From: Oceanobacter sp. 1_MG-2023
Lineage (GTDB): Bacteria; Pseudomonadota; Gammaproteobacteria; Pseudomonadales; Oceanobacteraceae
NCBI RefSeq assembly: GCF_030689025.1
Contig: NZ_JAUYWA010000006.1
Span: 62,001-126,000, forward strand
Length of the DNA stretch: 64,000 bases
Direction: 5' to 3'
In this document: positions 9,464 through 19,149 of the stretch, one piece after another
Position numbering within the stretch: position 1 is the first letter of the stretch
Layout: each line of letters opens with the position of its first letter
Notes under the pieces: model-generated
What the model was told of the DNA's origin: nothing
The model's input: the letters and a program-made list of their open reading frames with translations, nothing else
Databases searched by the model: none
Program-made: the position numbers and the translations under genes

Positions 9464-10203
9464 TGGCTGTCTATTTCATCTCCGACCTGCACCTGACATC
9501 AGAAAAACCCGCCATTACTGCCGGTTTTTTGTCGTTCATCAACCAGTTGGTCGATGCCGAGGCCTTGTATATTCTGGGAGATTTTTTTGAGGTCTGGATC
9601 GGGGATGATATTGCTACCGGGCTGACTCGCCAGGTAGAGCAGGCGCTGGCGGCATTAAGCCAGCGCCATTGCGCCGTTTATATCATGCATGGTAATCGCG
9701 ACTTCCTCATTGGTGCTGACTTCTGCCAGCGCACCGGTAGTCAGCTGCTGGATGAGTACGCCACCATCACACTGGGCAATGCACCCATCCTGTTACTTCA
9801 TGGTGACAGTCTCTGTACCCGTGATCTGGAATACCAACAGGTGCGGCACATGTTCCGCAACCCGCAATGGCAACAGCAATTCCTCAGCCAGAGCATCGAC
9901 GAGCGTATCGCCTTCGCCCGCCAGGCGCGCGAGCAGAGTCAGAAAAGCGGCCAAATGAAAGACAATGACATTATGGATGTCACCCTCTCCGAAGTAGACA
10001 AGGCGCTGGACGATGCCGGGGTCGATATCATGATTCATGGCCATACCCACCGCCCCGCCACCCATGAGTGGCAACACCAGGGCAAATGGCGACAACGCTG
10101 GGTACTGGGAGACTGGAGTGAACAAGATGGCTGGATGATCCGCTGGAGCGAGGACGATGGCCTGGTGCTAAAACAGTTTCCGCTACGGCTTGCTATCCAG
10201 TAA
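9463..10203 (+). CDS. lpxH: UDP-2,3-diacylglucosamine diphosphatase LpxH
   Basis: Peripheral membrane calcineurin-like phosphoesterase that makes lipid X from UDP-2,3-diacylglucosamine in lipid A synthesis. The 246-aa protein shows the metal ligands in order: DLHL near 8-11, GDFFEVWIGDD near 41-51, GNRDFLIG near 79, a HGDS motif near 114 and the closing HGHTHRPA near 193-200. The start ATG overlaps the ppiB stop (TAATG). The gene converges on murB. Confidence 0.95.
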   Translation: MAVYFISDLHLTSEKPAITAGFLSFINQLVDAEALYILGDFFEVWIGDDIATGLTRQVEQALAALSQRHCAVYIMHGNRDFLIGADFCQRTGSQLLDEYATITLGNAPILLLHGDSLCTRDLEYQQVRHMFRNPQWQQQFLSQSIDERIAFARQAREQSQKSGQMKDNDIMDVTLSEVDKALDDAGVDIMIHGHTHRPATHEWQHQGKWRQRWVLGDWSEQDGWMIRWSEDDGLVLKQFPLRLAIQ

Positions 10204-10245
10204 CGGAACATACCCAACAGCGGTACACCTTGCCCAGTCCAGACC

Positions 10246-11271
10246 TCACGCGCCGAAGATCTGTGGCTCGGGTTCCAACCTGACCCCAAAACGCCGCCAT
10301 ACCGAATCAACCACGGCCTGTTGCAATGCCTGCACCTGTACCAGGGTGGCGGTTTCCGGGGCAGTCAATACCAGTGCTTGCTGCTGATGCATACGGACCG
10401 GCCCCAATGATTTCCCTCTCCAGCCACACTGATCAACCAGCCACCCCGCCGCCAGTTTTCGTTGTTGTGGCAAGCGAGCGGAATAAACCGGCAAGTCTGG
10501 GTAACGGGATTTCAGACCATCAGCGACAGCGGTCGATACCAGTGGGTTTTTGAAAAAAGATCCGGCATTGGGTAGCTGCGCCGGATCGGGCAAGCGGGAT
10601 TGTCGAATAGCACATACTGCAGCAATCAGGTTCTCTGGCGTCATTCGACCAGCAACACAAGCCTGCTCTGCTGCCCACTGGGCCAACGGCGTATAAGAAA
10701 GGTTGGGCGAAAACTGTCGCTTGAGTGCAAACACCACCCGTACAACAATAAAATCATTGGCCAGTTCATGGCGAAAAATGGAATCCCGATAATCAAACCG
10801 GCAGGCCTGACGGGAGAGAATACGCCACTGCCGCGTACTGATCTGAAAGCCTTCAACCTGCTCGATCAATTCAGCGACTTCCACGCCATAAGCACCAATA
10901 TTCTGTACCGGCGCGGCACCAACAGTACCGGGAATCAGTGCCAGATTTTCCAGCCCATGGCCAAACGTCGTACTGTTTAATACCCAGTCATGCCAATTCA
11001 TGCCAGCATCAACGGCGACGGTCAGTGTCTCTTGAGTACACGTACGAACCGTGACAGCGGTCATCGCCGATTGTAATACCAGTCCATTAACTTGAGCCGG
11101 CATCAGTACATTACTGCCGCCGCCAATCATGCGAATGGGGAGCTGGTGGCTAGCCGCCCATTCCATGTGCTCCAACAGATCGGAAAGATCGCCAAAACGA
11201 GCAAAAAATTCGCTGCGCCCCGGTAAAGCCAAGGTGTTCATGGCCGACATATCCACGTTGGCGCAAATCAA
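10246..11271 (-). CDS. murB: UDP-N-acetylenolpyruvoylglucosamine reductase MurB
   Basis: FAD-dependent cytosolic enzyme that reduces UDP-GlcNAc-enolpyruvate to UDP-MurNAc in peptidoglycan synthesis. FAD-binding GGGSN lies near residue 50, the YRDSIF segment near 170, the catalytic-serine motif GSFFKNP near 240, and the C-terminal LEPE near 333. The 341-aa frame starts with TTG at 11271, overlapping the upstream phosphatase stop (TTGA). An in-frame ATG at 11250 would leave only four residues before the conserved NTLALP. Coupled initiation at TTG is therefore preferred but not certain. It is the last gene of the envelope operon. Confidence 0.93.
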   Translation of the reverse strand: MICANVDMSAMNTLALPGRSEFFARFGDLSDLLEHMEWAASHQLPIRMIGGGSNVLMPAQVNGLVLQSAMTAVTVRTCTQETLTVAVDAGMNWHDWVLNSTTFGHGLENLALIPGTVGAAPVQNIGAYGVEVAELIEQVEGFQISTRQWRILSRQACRFDYRDSIFRHELANDFIVVRVVFALKRQFSPNLSYTPLAQWAAEQACVAGRMTPENLIAAVCAIRQSRLPDPAQLPNAGSFFKNPLVSTAVADGLKSRYPDLPVYSARLPQQRKLAAGWLVDQCGWRGKSLGPVRMHQQQALVLTAPETATLVQVQALQQAVVDSVWRRFGVRLEPEPQIFGA

Positions 11272-11795
11272 GAGACAAGCCCTGACTGCCGTCGAATCTC
11301 TGCCAGCAAGCCTCGACAGCCATCTTCAACCATGTCCAGCACCTGGTCGAAGCCATCATCTCCGCCATAATACGGATCCGGCACATCCAGCAACGGAGTA
11401 TTGTGCGCAAACTGTAAAAACCGGGATGGCGTTGTCACTATAGCGCCATCAGTCTGTAAGCCTTGTTGTTCCCTGGCGAGCTGTTGCAATTCGACCAGGT
11501 TGGCACTGTCCATCGCCAACACATAGTCAAACACCTGCAGGTCTTCAGCGATCACTTGCCGTGCTTTCAGTACCGACAGGTTATACCCGCGGCCAGCCGC
11601 GGCACTGATTGCCCGCGAATCCGGACACTTGCCGATATGCCAGGCAGCCGTACCAGCTGAGTCTATGCGCACTCGATCGGATAATCCGGCGTTATCCACC
11701 ATTTTCTGGAAAACGCCGTGAGCGGTCGGTGAACGACAAATATTACCCAGGCAAACAAATAGCACCGACAGTTGTGGTGTAGCCGTCACGGTCAT
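11268..11795 (-). CDS. Low-molecular-weight protein tyrosine phosphatase
   Basis: Cytosolic phosphatase of the LMW-PTP family. The P-loop CLGNICRS begins at the nucleophile C15 with R21 closing the CX5R motif. The general-acid loop appears as DVPDPYYGG near residue 133. The 175-aa length is slightly above the usual 155. The ATG overlaps the ycaR stop (TAATG), and the stop overlaps the murB start. Pseudomonas has a similar phosphatase between kdsB and murB. The substrate is unknown; no capsule or exopolysaccharide genes are nearby. Confidence 0.9.
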   Translation of the reverse strand: MTVTATPQLSVLFVCLGNICRSPTAHGVFQKMVDNAGLSDRVRIDSAGTAAWHIGKCPDSRAISAAAGRGYNLSVLKARQVIAEDLQVFDYVLAMDSANLVELQQLAREQQGLQTDGAIVTTPSRFLQFAHNTPLLDVPDPYYGGDDGFDQVLDMVEDGCRGLLAEIRRQSGLVS

Positions 11796-12007
11796 TATGG
11801 CTGGGCAGTCGTGGCTGATTGGGATTTGTCGAGCTTTTCGTCAACCGACAGACGGCGAGCTTCACCTTCAAGCATAACCGGCACACCATCAACAATAGGG
11901 AAAGCCAGGCCATCGAAGGTGCATAACAATTCTTGTGCTTCAGCATCGTATTTCAGCTTGCCCTTGCACAGTGGGCATACCAGCATCGCCAGTAGTTGTT
12001 TATCCAT
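11795..12007 (-). CDS. ycaR: YcaR/Trm112-family small zinc-ribbon-like protein
   Basis: A 70-residue protein of the Trm112/UPF0434 family. It starts [18 protein letters not shown], with paired cysteines C11 and C14, and has the family [11 protein letters not shown] segment near residue 36. The molecular role in bacteria is not well defined. It overlaps lpxK by 8 nt upstream and the phosphatase gene by 1 nt downstream. In many relatives kdsB follows directly; here it does not. Confidence 0.9.
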   Translation of the reverse strand: MDKQLLAMLVCPLCKGKLKYDAEAQELLCTFDGLAFPIVDGVPVMLEGEARRLSVDEKLDKSQSATTAQP

Positions 12008-12992
12008 GGTATTTCTCTCCCCAGGTTGTCAGCAAGGTATCCAGAGCCTGCCGGGTAGAACGGTCAGGCACTGCATCCACCGGTACGTACCAGCAATTTT
12101 CAGTTACAAAGGACTGGCATTTTACCCAGTCCTTTTCGGTCATCACCACCGGCTTGTTATCGTCAAAAGCCAGATCATTCGCAGTAAAAGGATGATGATC
12201 CGCAAACGGGTGTTCAAGGGGTGTCAGGCCCAGCTGTCGCAAAGTATTGAAAAACCGTTCCGGGTGGCCAATCCCCGCGACGGCGTGAACCTCTTCATTC
12301 GCCAAGGTTAGCAGATCCATACGCTCAGCCGTGATCGCATTAATCATCGCCAACGGTTGCAGCACGAAATCCTTGCCGTTCACAATCACCCGATCGACAC
12401 TGTCGAGCCGGGTTTCAGGTTCACGTAATGGCCCGATAGGTAATAACCAGCCGTTACCAAAACCCCGTTCGCCATCAACAACAACCAGCTCGGCGACTCG
12501 TGCCATGGCGTAATGCTGCAGGCCATCATCACTCAATACCAGGTCGACCTTGCCAGCCAGATAGTCAACCGCCCGTTTGCGCTGGGGATCAACCACCACG
12601 GGGCATCCCAGGCGCTCAAACAGTAATTTTGGCTCATCGCCGCATTCACTGGCCGGGGTATCTTGCCGCACTTCCAAAGGGTAGTTGTCCGTCTCACCGC
12701 CATAACCACGACTGACAATGCCAACACGCATATTCATTTCCTGGGCGCGATTAGCCAACCAGATGATCAGAGGGGTTTTGCCAGTACCACCCACACTGAT
12801 ATTGCCCACCACGATCACAGGGACCGCCGATGACAGGGGTGGCAACAGCGCATAGAAAAAGCGCCGCAACGTAACGGCCAGCCAGAACAGCCCTTGCAGT
12901 GGCAACAGCCAGATATTGAATAACGGCGACCGGTACCAGTGGCGCTCGATCCAGTGCGCCAGGCCATTGGTCTGCTTTACGCCATCAGACAT
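12000..12992 (-). CDS. lpxK: Tetraacyldisaccharide 4'-kinase LpxK
   Basis: Inner-membrane-associated kinase that phosphorylates the 4' position of the lipid A precursor. The 330-aa protein has an N-terminal amphipathic/hydrophobic stretch ([16 protein letters not shown]) and a Walker A loop, [10 protein letters not shown], near residue 67. The family motifs SRGYGG near 95 and DDGLQH near 155 follow. It overlaps msbA by 8 nt and ycaR by 8 nt, so it is translationally embedded in the envelope operon. Confidence 0.95.
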   Translation of the reverse strand: MSDGVKQTNGLAHWIERHWYRSPLFNIWLLPLQGLFWLAVTLRRFFYALLPPLSSAVPVIVVGNISVGGTGKTPLIIWLANRAQEMNMRVGIVSRGYGGETDNYPLEVRQDTPASECGDEPKLLFERLGCPVVVDPQRKRAVDYLAGKVDLVLSDDGLQHYAMARVAELVVVDGERGFGNGWLLPIGPLREPETRLDSVDRVIVNGKDFVLQPLAMINAITAERMDLLTLANEEVHAVAGIGHPERFFNTLRQLGLTPLEHPFADHHPFTANDLAFDDNKPVVMTEKDWVKCQSFVTENCWYVPVDAVPDRSTRQALDTLLTTWGEKYHG

Positions 12993-14775
12993 GCTTGCCT
13001 TCCGAGCCGAACTGCATCAGATACAGCTGCGAGTAGATGCCGCCCTGCTCCAACAGCTCCAGATGCGTGCCGTCTTCAACCACCCGCCCGCTGTCCATTA
13101 CCAGAATCCGGTCGACATGTTCAATCGTACTGAGGCGATGGGCAATGACAAAGGTGGTGCGCCCTTTCATGACCTCTTCCATGGCGGCCTGAATATGGCG
13201 CTCGGAACCGGTATCCAGTGCCGAGGTGGCTTCATCCAGAATCAGCACGGGGGCATCCTTCAGAATCGCCCGGGCGATTGCAATACGTTGACGCTGGCCG
13301 CCGGACAGCAATACGCCATTTTCACCCAGGCGGGTATCGTACCCGTTGGGCAATTGCTCGATAAACTCATCCGCATGGGCAGCTCGCGCCGCCGCCAGCA
13401 CCTGCTCATCGGTATACTGCCCGGCCCGGCCATAGGCAATATTGTCACGCACCGAGCCGTCAAACAAAGTGACCTGTTGGCCGACAATGGCGATTTGCCG
13501 CCGCAAGCTGTCCAGAGTCAGATCCCGCAGATCAATACCATCCAGACGAATAACGCCGTCACTGACATCATAGAAACGAGGCAGCATGTTCACCAAACTG
13601 GTTTTGCCACTGCCCGATTTACCAACAATCGCCACCGAGGTGCCCGCTGTGATATCGAGACTCACCGATTTAACCGCAGGTTCCGCCGCTCCGGCATATT
13701 GCAAGACCACGTTTTCCAGCGACATGATGCCATTGGCCCGATCGATTGTCTGGGTGCCGGTATCGCGCTCTTCATCCGCATCCAGCACCGTGAAGATGGA
13801 CTCTGCGGCGGCCAGGCCGCGCTGCACCATGGCATTGATATCGGTCAACGCCCGCAATGGCTTGGCAATCAGGGAAGCAGCAGTAATAAACTGGAAAAAG
13901 TCTGCACTGGTCATGGAGCCGGCAGCCACGCGCTGGAACATGACAAAAATCATCACCCCCAACCCGATTGATACGATCTGCTGGGTCAACGGCACACTGA
14001 TGGCGTTGGTCAGCTCAAACTTGAGCGCCTGCTTGCGATTGTATTCGCTGGCGGCAGTGAACCGGCTGCGTTCATAGTCAACGCCACCAAAGGTACGCAC
14101 TTCGCGATAGCCCTTGATGCTGTCGTTAGTAACCTGGGTGACATCCCCTACCGACTGCTGCACCCGACGGCTGTAACGGCGGAAAAACCGGCTCGCCAGC
14201 CCGACCACCGCAACAATAAACGGTACCAGCACCAGAAACACCAGTGTCAGGGTGTAATCCAGATAAATCAGGTAGCCCATCAGGAAAATGACCGTCAGAC
14301 CTTCCTGGATCAATGTCGTCAGGGCTCTGGTTGAAGCACCCGACACCTGATCCACATCAAAGGTGACCCTGGAGATCAGGCGGCCACTGGATTCACCATC
14401 ATAAAAGGCGCTTGGCAGCCGCGTCATTTTACCAAACAGTTCGACCCGCAAGGAGTGAACAACGTTACGGCCGACAATGGCGATAAAATACTTGCCCAGA
14501 AACGTACCGACACCCCGATAAAAGAACGTCCCCATCAGCAAGCCGATCAACAGCAGGATTTTCTGCTCGGTCGGGTCACGTAAGGTTTCTTCAACCAGGC
14601 CCATCAAATGTGCCAGTACCGGTTGTGCCGAGGCGTATAATGCCAGCCCCAGCACACTGATCAGAAATGCGCCCTTGTGAGGCCAGACATAACGTAACAG
14701 GCGCTTGTAGAGTGTTTTGACGTCTTGCTGTTTCAGTGCCTTGTCCGCCGGATTACGCTCAGGATCAACTGCCAT
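12985..14775 (-). CDS. msbA: MsbA, lipid A/phospholipid ABC flippase
   Basis: Homodimeric ABC exporter that flips core-lipid A across the inner membrane. From the ATG at 14775 the protein is 596 aa. The longer frame to 14871 lies within exbD and adds no family sequence. Six transmembrane helices occupy about residues 30-320. The nucleotide-binding domain has Walker A GKSGSGKT near 385, signature LSGGQRQRIAIARA near 485 and Walker B ILDEATSALD near 508. It overlaps the end of exbD by 11 nt and lpxK by 8 nt, the classic msbA-lpxK pairing. Confidence 0.95.
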   Translation of the reverse strand: MAVDPERNPADKALKQQDVKTLYKRLLRYVWPHKGAFLISVLGLALYASAQPVLAHLMGLVEETLRDPTEQKILLLIGLLMGTFFYRGVGTFLGKYFIAIVGRNVVHSLRVELFGKMTRLPSAFYDGESSGRLISRVTFDVDQVSGASTRALTTLIQEGLTVIFLMGYLIYLDYTLTLVFLVLVPFIVAVVGLASRFFRRYSRRVQQSVGDVTQVTNDSIKGYREVRTFGGVDYERSRFTAASEYNRKQALKFELTNAISVPLTQQIVSIGLGVMIFVMFQRVAAGSMTSADFFQFITAASLIAKPLRALTDINAMVQRGLAAAESIFTVLDADEERDTGTQTIDRANGIMSLENVVLQYAGAAEPAVKSVSLDITAGTSVAIVGKSGSGKTSLVNMLPRFYDVSDGVIRLDGIDLRDLTLDSLRRQIAIVGQQVTLFDGSVRDNIAYGRAGQYTDEQVLAAARAAHADEFIEQLPNGYDTRLGENGVLLSGGQRQRIAIARAILKDAPVLILDEATSALDTGSERHIQAAMEEVMKGRTTFVIAHRLSTIEHVDRILVMDSGRVVEDGTHLELLEQGGIYSQLYLMQFGSEGKHV

Positions 14776-15187
14776 TGCTTGGCTGCCTGGTGGTAATACT
14801 GATATTAACCAATCCCAACTGCCCCGCTGCATCCATCGCCTTGACGACCGATGCATGTGTCGCGTTGGCATCGGCAGTAATAATCAGTGGTGCGGTCTTG
14901 CGGCCATCAAGCACCTTGAAAATCGCCCGTTTCAAGGTTTCCAGCTGCTGATTGATCAGCTGCTGTTCATTGACGGAATATTCGCCGGTGGCAGAGACCA
15001 CGACCTCGATCGATGCCGCTGGTACAGCCTTGTCACTGGCAGCGGCTTCAGGCAAATCGATACTCAGGTGGCTTTCCTGGGTAAAGGTGGTCGACACCAT
15101 AAAAAAGATCAGCAACAAAAAAACAATGTCGATCAGAGGCGTCAGGTTAACCGCCACCTCTTCTCGCTGCTGGCGTTTGAAATTCAC
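14765..15187 (-). CDS. exbD: ExbD/TolR-family biopolymer transport protein
   Basis: Inner-membrane protein with one N-terminal transmembrane helix (about residues 17-34, VNLTPLIDIVFLLLIFFMV) and a periplasmic domain; 140 aa. The essential membrane aspartate lies in PLIDIVF. It pairs with the ExbB-like protein to couple proton flow to envelope work. The start is GTG at 15187, overlapping the exbB stop as GTGA. No tonB gene is adjacent. The same pair sits beside comEC and lpxK in Pseudomonas, so it may not serve iron transport. Confidence 0.9.
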   Translation of the reverse strand: MNFKRQQREEVAVNLTPLIDIVFLLLIFFMVSTTFTQESHLSIDLPEAAASDKAVPAASIEVVVSATGEYSVNEQQLINQQLETLKRAIFKVLDGRKTAPLIITADANATHASVVKAMDAAGQLGLVNISITTRQPSNGS

Positions 15188-15819
15188 TGACTGGCCTCTG
15201 AATTATCTACCACTTCCCGATCACCATGAAGAACATCGACCAGCTTGATGGATTCCTGCTCCATAAACACCACAATGTCATCGATTCGACGCTGCAACAT
15301 GCGATGACACACCAGCGCGGGTATCGCAATCATCAGCCCGGCCGCGGTTGTCACCAGCGCCTCAGAGATACCACCGGCCAGTACACTGGCTTGCCCGGTG
15401 CCCTGGATCATGATTTCCGAAAACACCTTGATCATACCGATCACCGTACCCAGCAAACCCAGCAGCGGTGCAACCGCGGCCACGGTGCCCAGGGCATTCA
15501 GATAGCGCTCCAGAATATGAATTTCCTGGGAAGCCACTTCCTCGATGCTCTCTTTCATGATTTGACGACCATGGCGAGAATTTACCAGCCCGGCAGCCAA
15601 TACCCGTCCCAGCGGGCAAGACTCCTGCAGTTCGCGAATACGCTCGGCATTCAACTGCTTGTTTTTCATCCATGACCAGATTTTGGCCAACAAATCAGGA
15701 GGCGCAACCTGTACTACACGCAGCGTCCAGAAACGCTCAACGCTGATGCCTAATGCCAGTACCGAACACAGAATGATTGGTACCATCATCCAACCACCGC
15801 TCTGGATGATCTCAAACAT
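15184..15819 (-). CDS. exbB: ExbB/TolQ/MotA-family proton channel protein
   Basis: Polytopic inner-membrane protein, 211 aa from the ATG at 15819, with an N-terminal helix (about 10-28) and a conserved C-terminal helical pair (LGLLGTVIGMI near 120-130 and AAGLMIAIPALV near 160-172). The 15819 start has a GGAGAG site 7 nt upstream, and the alternative ATG at 15834 lies inside that site. It heads the run exbB-exbD-msbA-lpxK-ycaR-ptp-murB, whose members overlap or nearly touch. Confidence 0.9.
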   Translation of the reverse strand: MFEIIQSGGWMMVPIILCSVLALGISVERFWTLRVVQVAPPDLLAKIWSWMKNKQLNAERIRELQESCPLGRVLAAGLVNSRHGRQIMKESIEEVASQEIHILERYLNALGTVAAVAPLLGLLGTVIGMIKVFSEIMIQGTGQASVLAGGISEALVTTAAGLMIAIPALVCHRMLQRRIDDIVVFMEQESIKLVDVLHGDREVVDNSEASQ

Positions 15820-16000
15820 GCACAGTCTCTCCATAAGTCAATTTGCGCGCTACTCTAGCACAAGCCCAGAGCTTGCATAAGACCATCGCCACCACCATCA
15901 CAACAGCCTGAAACCCCTGTCACATCTCCGACAGAGCATTGCCCACAGCCGAATCGAACAGTTTTTATCCAACCAGCGGATATCACCGGCAACACCAGCA

Positions 16001-18478
16001 TCAGAGTTGACGCCAGGGCGGTGCCCAGCCATCCCGGACAGCCGTCACCGTACCGGTCTGATCCATACGGATTGCGCCACGATCAATGGTGGATAGCCAG
16101 GGGATACCCAGACGCTCCAGACGCTCAATCACGCTGATCGATGGATGCCGGTAACGGTTGTTGAATCCGGCAGAAATCCACACCTGCCCTGGCGCAACCT
16201 GCTGCAAAAACAACCGGGAGGAGGAACTGGCACTGCCATGGTGGGACGCAACCAGCACATCGGAGCGCAACTCGCTGCCATAACGTGCGACCAATGCCTG
16301 CTCCGCCAGCCGGGAAATATCCCCGGGCACCAGAACCCGCCGCCCGAACCACTCAAGCTGCAGCACACAAGAGGCATCATTGTCGTTATCGTGAAGATGT
16401 TCAGCCGTACGCAAGAAACGAAAACGCACAGCCATCGGCTCGACAAAACCTGTCGACGCGGTGGTGGGAACATTCACAGACCATAAACGCCAGCGATCAT
16501 CCCCATGACAGGTTTGCACCGACGCCAGGGGCCACGTCAGCCCGGCATCCCGAATCAAGGGACGATAAGCGGCTGGCGGCTGACCCAGCCAGATACGCGC
16601 GTTATGGCCATTAAAACCACTGACGTTGTTGGCTCGCTGTTGTAACCAGATATTCAGACCGCCAGCATGATCCGAATCGCTGTGGCTCAGCACCAGGTCG
16701 GTTACTGCAGGATTCCCCAGACGCCGCAAAGATGGCAACAGCATAAATTCGGCAGCACTGAATTCAGGACCAAATGAAGCACCCAGGTCATACACCAATG
16801 CCTTGCCGCCGGCACTGACCACCAAGCTCTGCCCTTGCCCCACATCCAGCAAGCGTACCTGCGGTGGGGCCGGTGCATGCCAACCCGGGGGAGAAAACAC
16901 CACCGCCAGCGCCACACTTATGACCAGAAAGGACAACCCGGGCCGTAACCCCAAATACACCAGCAGCATCAACAACAGCACTGCAGCCAATATCGTGTCG
17001 GGCAGAAACGTTACAACCGGCAAGGGCCACTCAAGCGCCTGCTCCAATCCGAGCCACCAGATAGCATCCAGCTGTTCCATTGCAGCGACAGCCCAGTCCA
17101 CAGGCCAAACCAGCAACAAAAATGACAGTGGCAACATCACCAGCCCCAGTACAGGGATAGCAATTGCGTTACACAGTAAATGCACCCACCCCACCGCCTG
17201 CCCCCACCACAGCATCAAAGGCAACAAGCCCAGAAATACCAGCCATTGTGGTAGCCATAATCCCTGCCACAGATTAACCCGTCGGCCACCCAGAAATAAC
17301 AATAAGGACGCCACTGCCATCATCGAAAAACCGAAACCTGCGGAGGTAAACATCAGAGGATTGACCAGCAGCACAATAACAAAGGCATAAGACAGCGCGG
17401 CCACCGGTGCCAGTCGACGGCGCAAGCCCATCACCAGCAACACAACCAGCAACATAATCCAGGCCCGCTGCAACGCGATGCCCGCCCCGGCCAACAGCGC
17501 ATACACAAGACACACCGTAGCGATCCATATGCCGCTGCCCCACAAGCGTCGCCCGGCATTTATTTCATACACAGGTGCCAACAAGCGGACAACCAGACCC
17601 ATCAGCAAACCACACACGCCAGCGACCAAACCCAAATGCAGGCCACTCACCACCAACAGATGCAAGGTGCCGGTATCCCGGGCCAATTGCCAGTGTCGCG
17701 GACTGAACGCATCCTGAATACCAAATACCAGGCCTGCTACCCAGCGGCGGCCAGACGCTGAGGGAATATGCTGCAGTCGCTCCAGACCGTACTGCCGCCA
17801 TTGTGTCAGCAAGGACACCTCTGGTGCTGCGTTATCTATCGCTATACCAGAGGCCGCAATCGAGCGGATATAACCACGGCCATCAATGCCCTGGCGCAAC
17901 ATCCAGGCTTCATAATCAAAGGGCAAGCCATTGGCAAACCCCCGAATGGCTCGCAAACGGACCTGGGCGCGCAGTGTATCGCCCACCTGCAACACAGGTT
18001 CGGCCTGGTAATAACCCAGGACCAGACGTCGTAATGGCGGCAACTGCTGATCTCCAGCCAAGCCATCCAGCGGATGCTGCTGTATTACAGCAACGGTAAC
18101 TTTCTGATAACCATCAGCCGGTTTGTCATGTCTGTTTTTATCGGCGGCTGGTGACGTGGAGGCATGGCTCGATACCGCTTGCAGACTATCGCCTTCCCGG
18201 GCGATCACCTCCAGCACCAGCTCGACATCGGTACGATCCAAAGACGCAGGCAAGCGGTGCTGGAGCTGCAAAGACAACCAGAGTTGGCCATAGATACTGG
18301 CGAATGACATCACGGCCAGCGCAACCAGCCAGCGAACCGTTATTCCAGTACGACACGAATGACTCGTCCGCTGCAGAAGCCATAGAAGAATCCAGATTAT
18401 CGCGAAAAAAAGACCGCTCCAAGGAACCATAACCCCCAGAATGATGCCGGCACCCGCCGCGACACATAGATGTTGCAT
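16001..18478 (-). CDS. comEC: ComEC/Rec2-family DNA uptake channel
   Basis: Inner-membrane protein for import of transforming DNA. From the ATG at 18478 (AGGGAG site 5 nt upstream) it is 825 aa; a further ATG at 18520 has no comparable site. The order is an N-terminal DUF4131-like region, the multi-helix competence domain (about 230-500, starting near TLHLLVVSGLHLG), and a C-terminal metallo-beta-lactamase-fold domain with SHSDSDHAGGL near 615 and SHHGS near 760. It is full length with no frameshift. The neighbours DUF2062 and exbB are the same as in Pseudomonas. Confidence 0.94.
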   Translation of the reverse strand: MQHLCVAAGAGIILGVMVPWSGLFFAIIWILLWLLQRTSHSCRTGITVRWLVALAVMSFASIYGQLWLSLQLQHRLPASLDRTDVELVLEVIAREGDSLQAVSSHASTSPAADKNRHDKPADGYQKVTVAVIQQHPLDGLAGDQQLPPLRRLVLGYYQAEPVLQVGDTLRAQVRLRAIRGFANGLPFDYEAWMLRQGIDGRGYIRSIAASGIAIDNAAPEVSLLTQWRQYGLERLQHIPSASGRRWVAGLVFGIQDAFSPRHWQLARDTGTLHLLVVSGLHLGLVAGVCGLLMGLVVRLLAPVYEINAGRRLWGSGIWIATVCLVYALLAGAGIALQRAWIMLLVVLLVMGLRRRLAPVAALSYAFVIVLLVNPLMFTSAGFGFSMMAVASLLLFLGGRRVNLWQGLWLPQWLVFLGLLPLMLWWGQAVGWVHLLCNAIAIPVLGLVMLPLSFLLLVWPVDWAVAAMEQLDAIWWLGLEQALEWPLPVVTFLPDTILAAVLLLMLLVYLGLRPGLSFLVISVALAVVFSPPGWHAPAPPQVRLLDVGQGQSLVVSAGGKALVYDLGASFGPEFSAAEFMLLPSLRRLGNPAVTDLVLSHSDSDHAGGLNIWLQQRANNVSGFNGHNARIWLGQPPAAYRPLIRDAGLTWPLASVQTCHGDDRWRLWSVNVPTTASTGFVEPMAVRFRFLRTAEHLHDNDNDASCVLQLEWFGRRVLVPGDISRLAEQALVARYGSELRSDVLVASHHGSASSSSRLFLQQVAPGQVWISAGFNNRYRHPSISVIERLERLGIPWLSTIDRGAIRMDQTGTVTAVRDGWAPPWRQL

Positions 18479-18535
18479 TGCCACTCCCTGGCAGAATCGG
18501 CATAATCGCCGCGCATTCAAGCAACGGCGGCTCTC

Positions 18536-19147
18536 ATGCCAAAGAAACTTCTCAAACGCATTTTTCCGACACCGGAACAGGTCCAGGCCAACAAGTCACT
18601 GCAGTTCCTGTCCCCGCTATTCGCCAAACCGAATTTATGGCATCTGAATCGTCGTTCAGTGGCCAGAGCTTTTTTGGTCGGGCTGTTTGCTGCGTTTCTG
18701 CCGTTACCATTTCAAATGGGCATTGCCGCCCTGATTGCTTTTTATGCCAATGCCAATATGCCGATTTCTGTGGGGCTGGTGTGGATCAGTAATCCGCTGA
18801 CCATTCCCCCTATTTTTTACACGACCTATCTCTTTGGCACCTGGATTCTCAACACACCCTCACGAGAATTTCATATTGAGCTATCACTGGACTGGGTGCT
18901 TACTGAGCTGACCCAGGTCTGGGAACCGCTGATCGTTGGGTCACTGACCACCGGGATCGTGCTGGGTGTCGCCAGTTATTTTATTGTTGACTGGAGTTGG
19001 CGCAAGCATGTTTGGGACAACTGGAAAAAACGCGCCGCCCGAGTACCAAAAGTGGTCAAAGAGGTGGTAACCGGCCACCACGAGCATCACAACCAGCCTC
19101 CGGAACAGGACAGCGACGATCGCCGCAACAGCAACGACCAGTCTTGA
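18536..19147 (+). CDS. DUF2062 membrane protein
   Basis: A 203-residue protein with a DUF2062 domain. It starts MPKKLLKRIFPTPEQ, followed by a membrane region of three to four helices (LFAAFLPLPFQMGIAALIAFY near 50-70, a helix near 80-100, and TTGIVLGVASYFIVDW near 140-156). The tail is hydrophilic and rich in His, Asp and Asn. The function is unknown. The same gene separates comEC from lolD in Pseudomonas. It is divergent from comEC and converges on lolD. Confidence 0.85.
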   Translation: MPKKLLKRIFPTPEQVQANKSLQFLSPLFAKPNLWHLNRRSVARAFLVGLFAAFLPLPFQMGIAALIAFYANANMPISVGLVWISNPLTIPPIFYTTYLFGTWILNTPSREFHIELSLDWVLTELTQVWEPLIVGSLTTGIVLGVASYFIVDWSWRKHVWDNWKKRAARVPKVVKEVVTGHHEHHNQPPEQDSDDRRNSNDQS

Positions 19148-19149
19148 TA

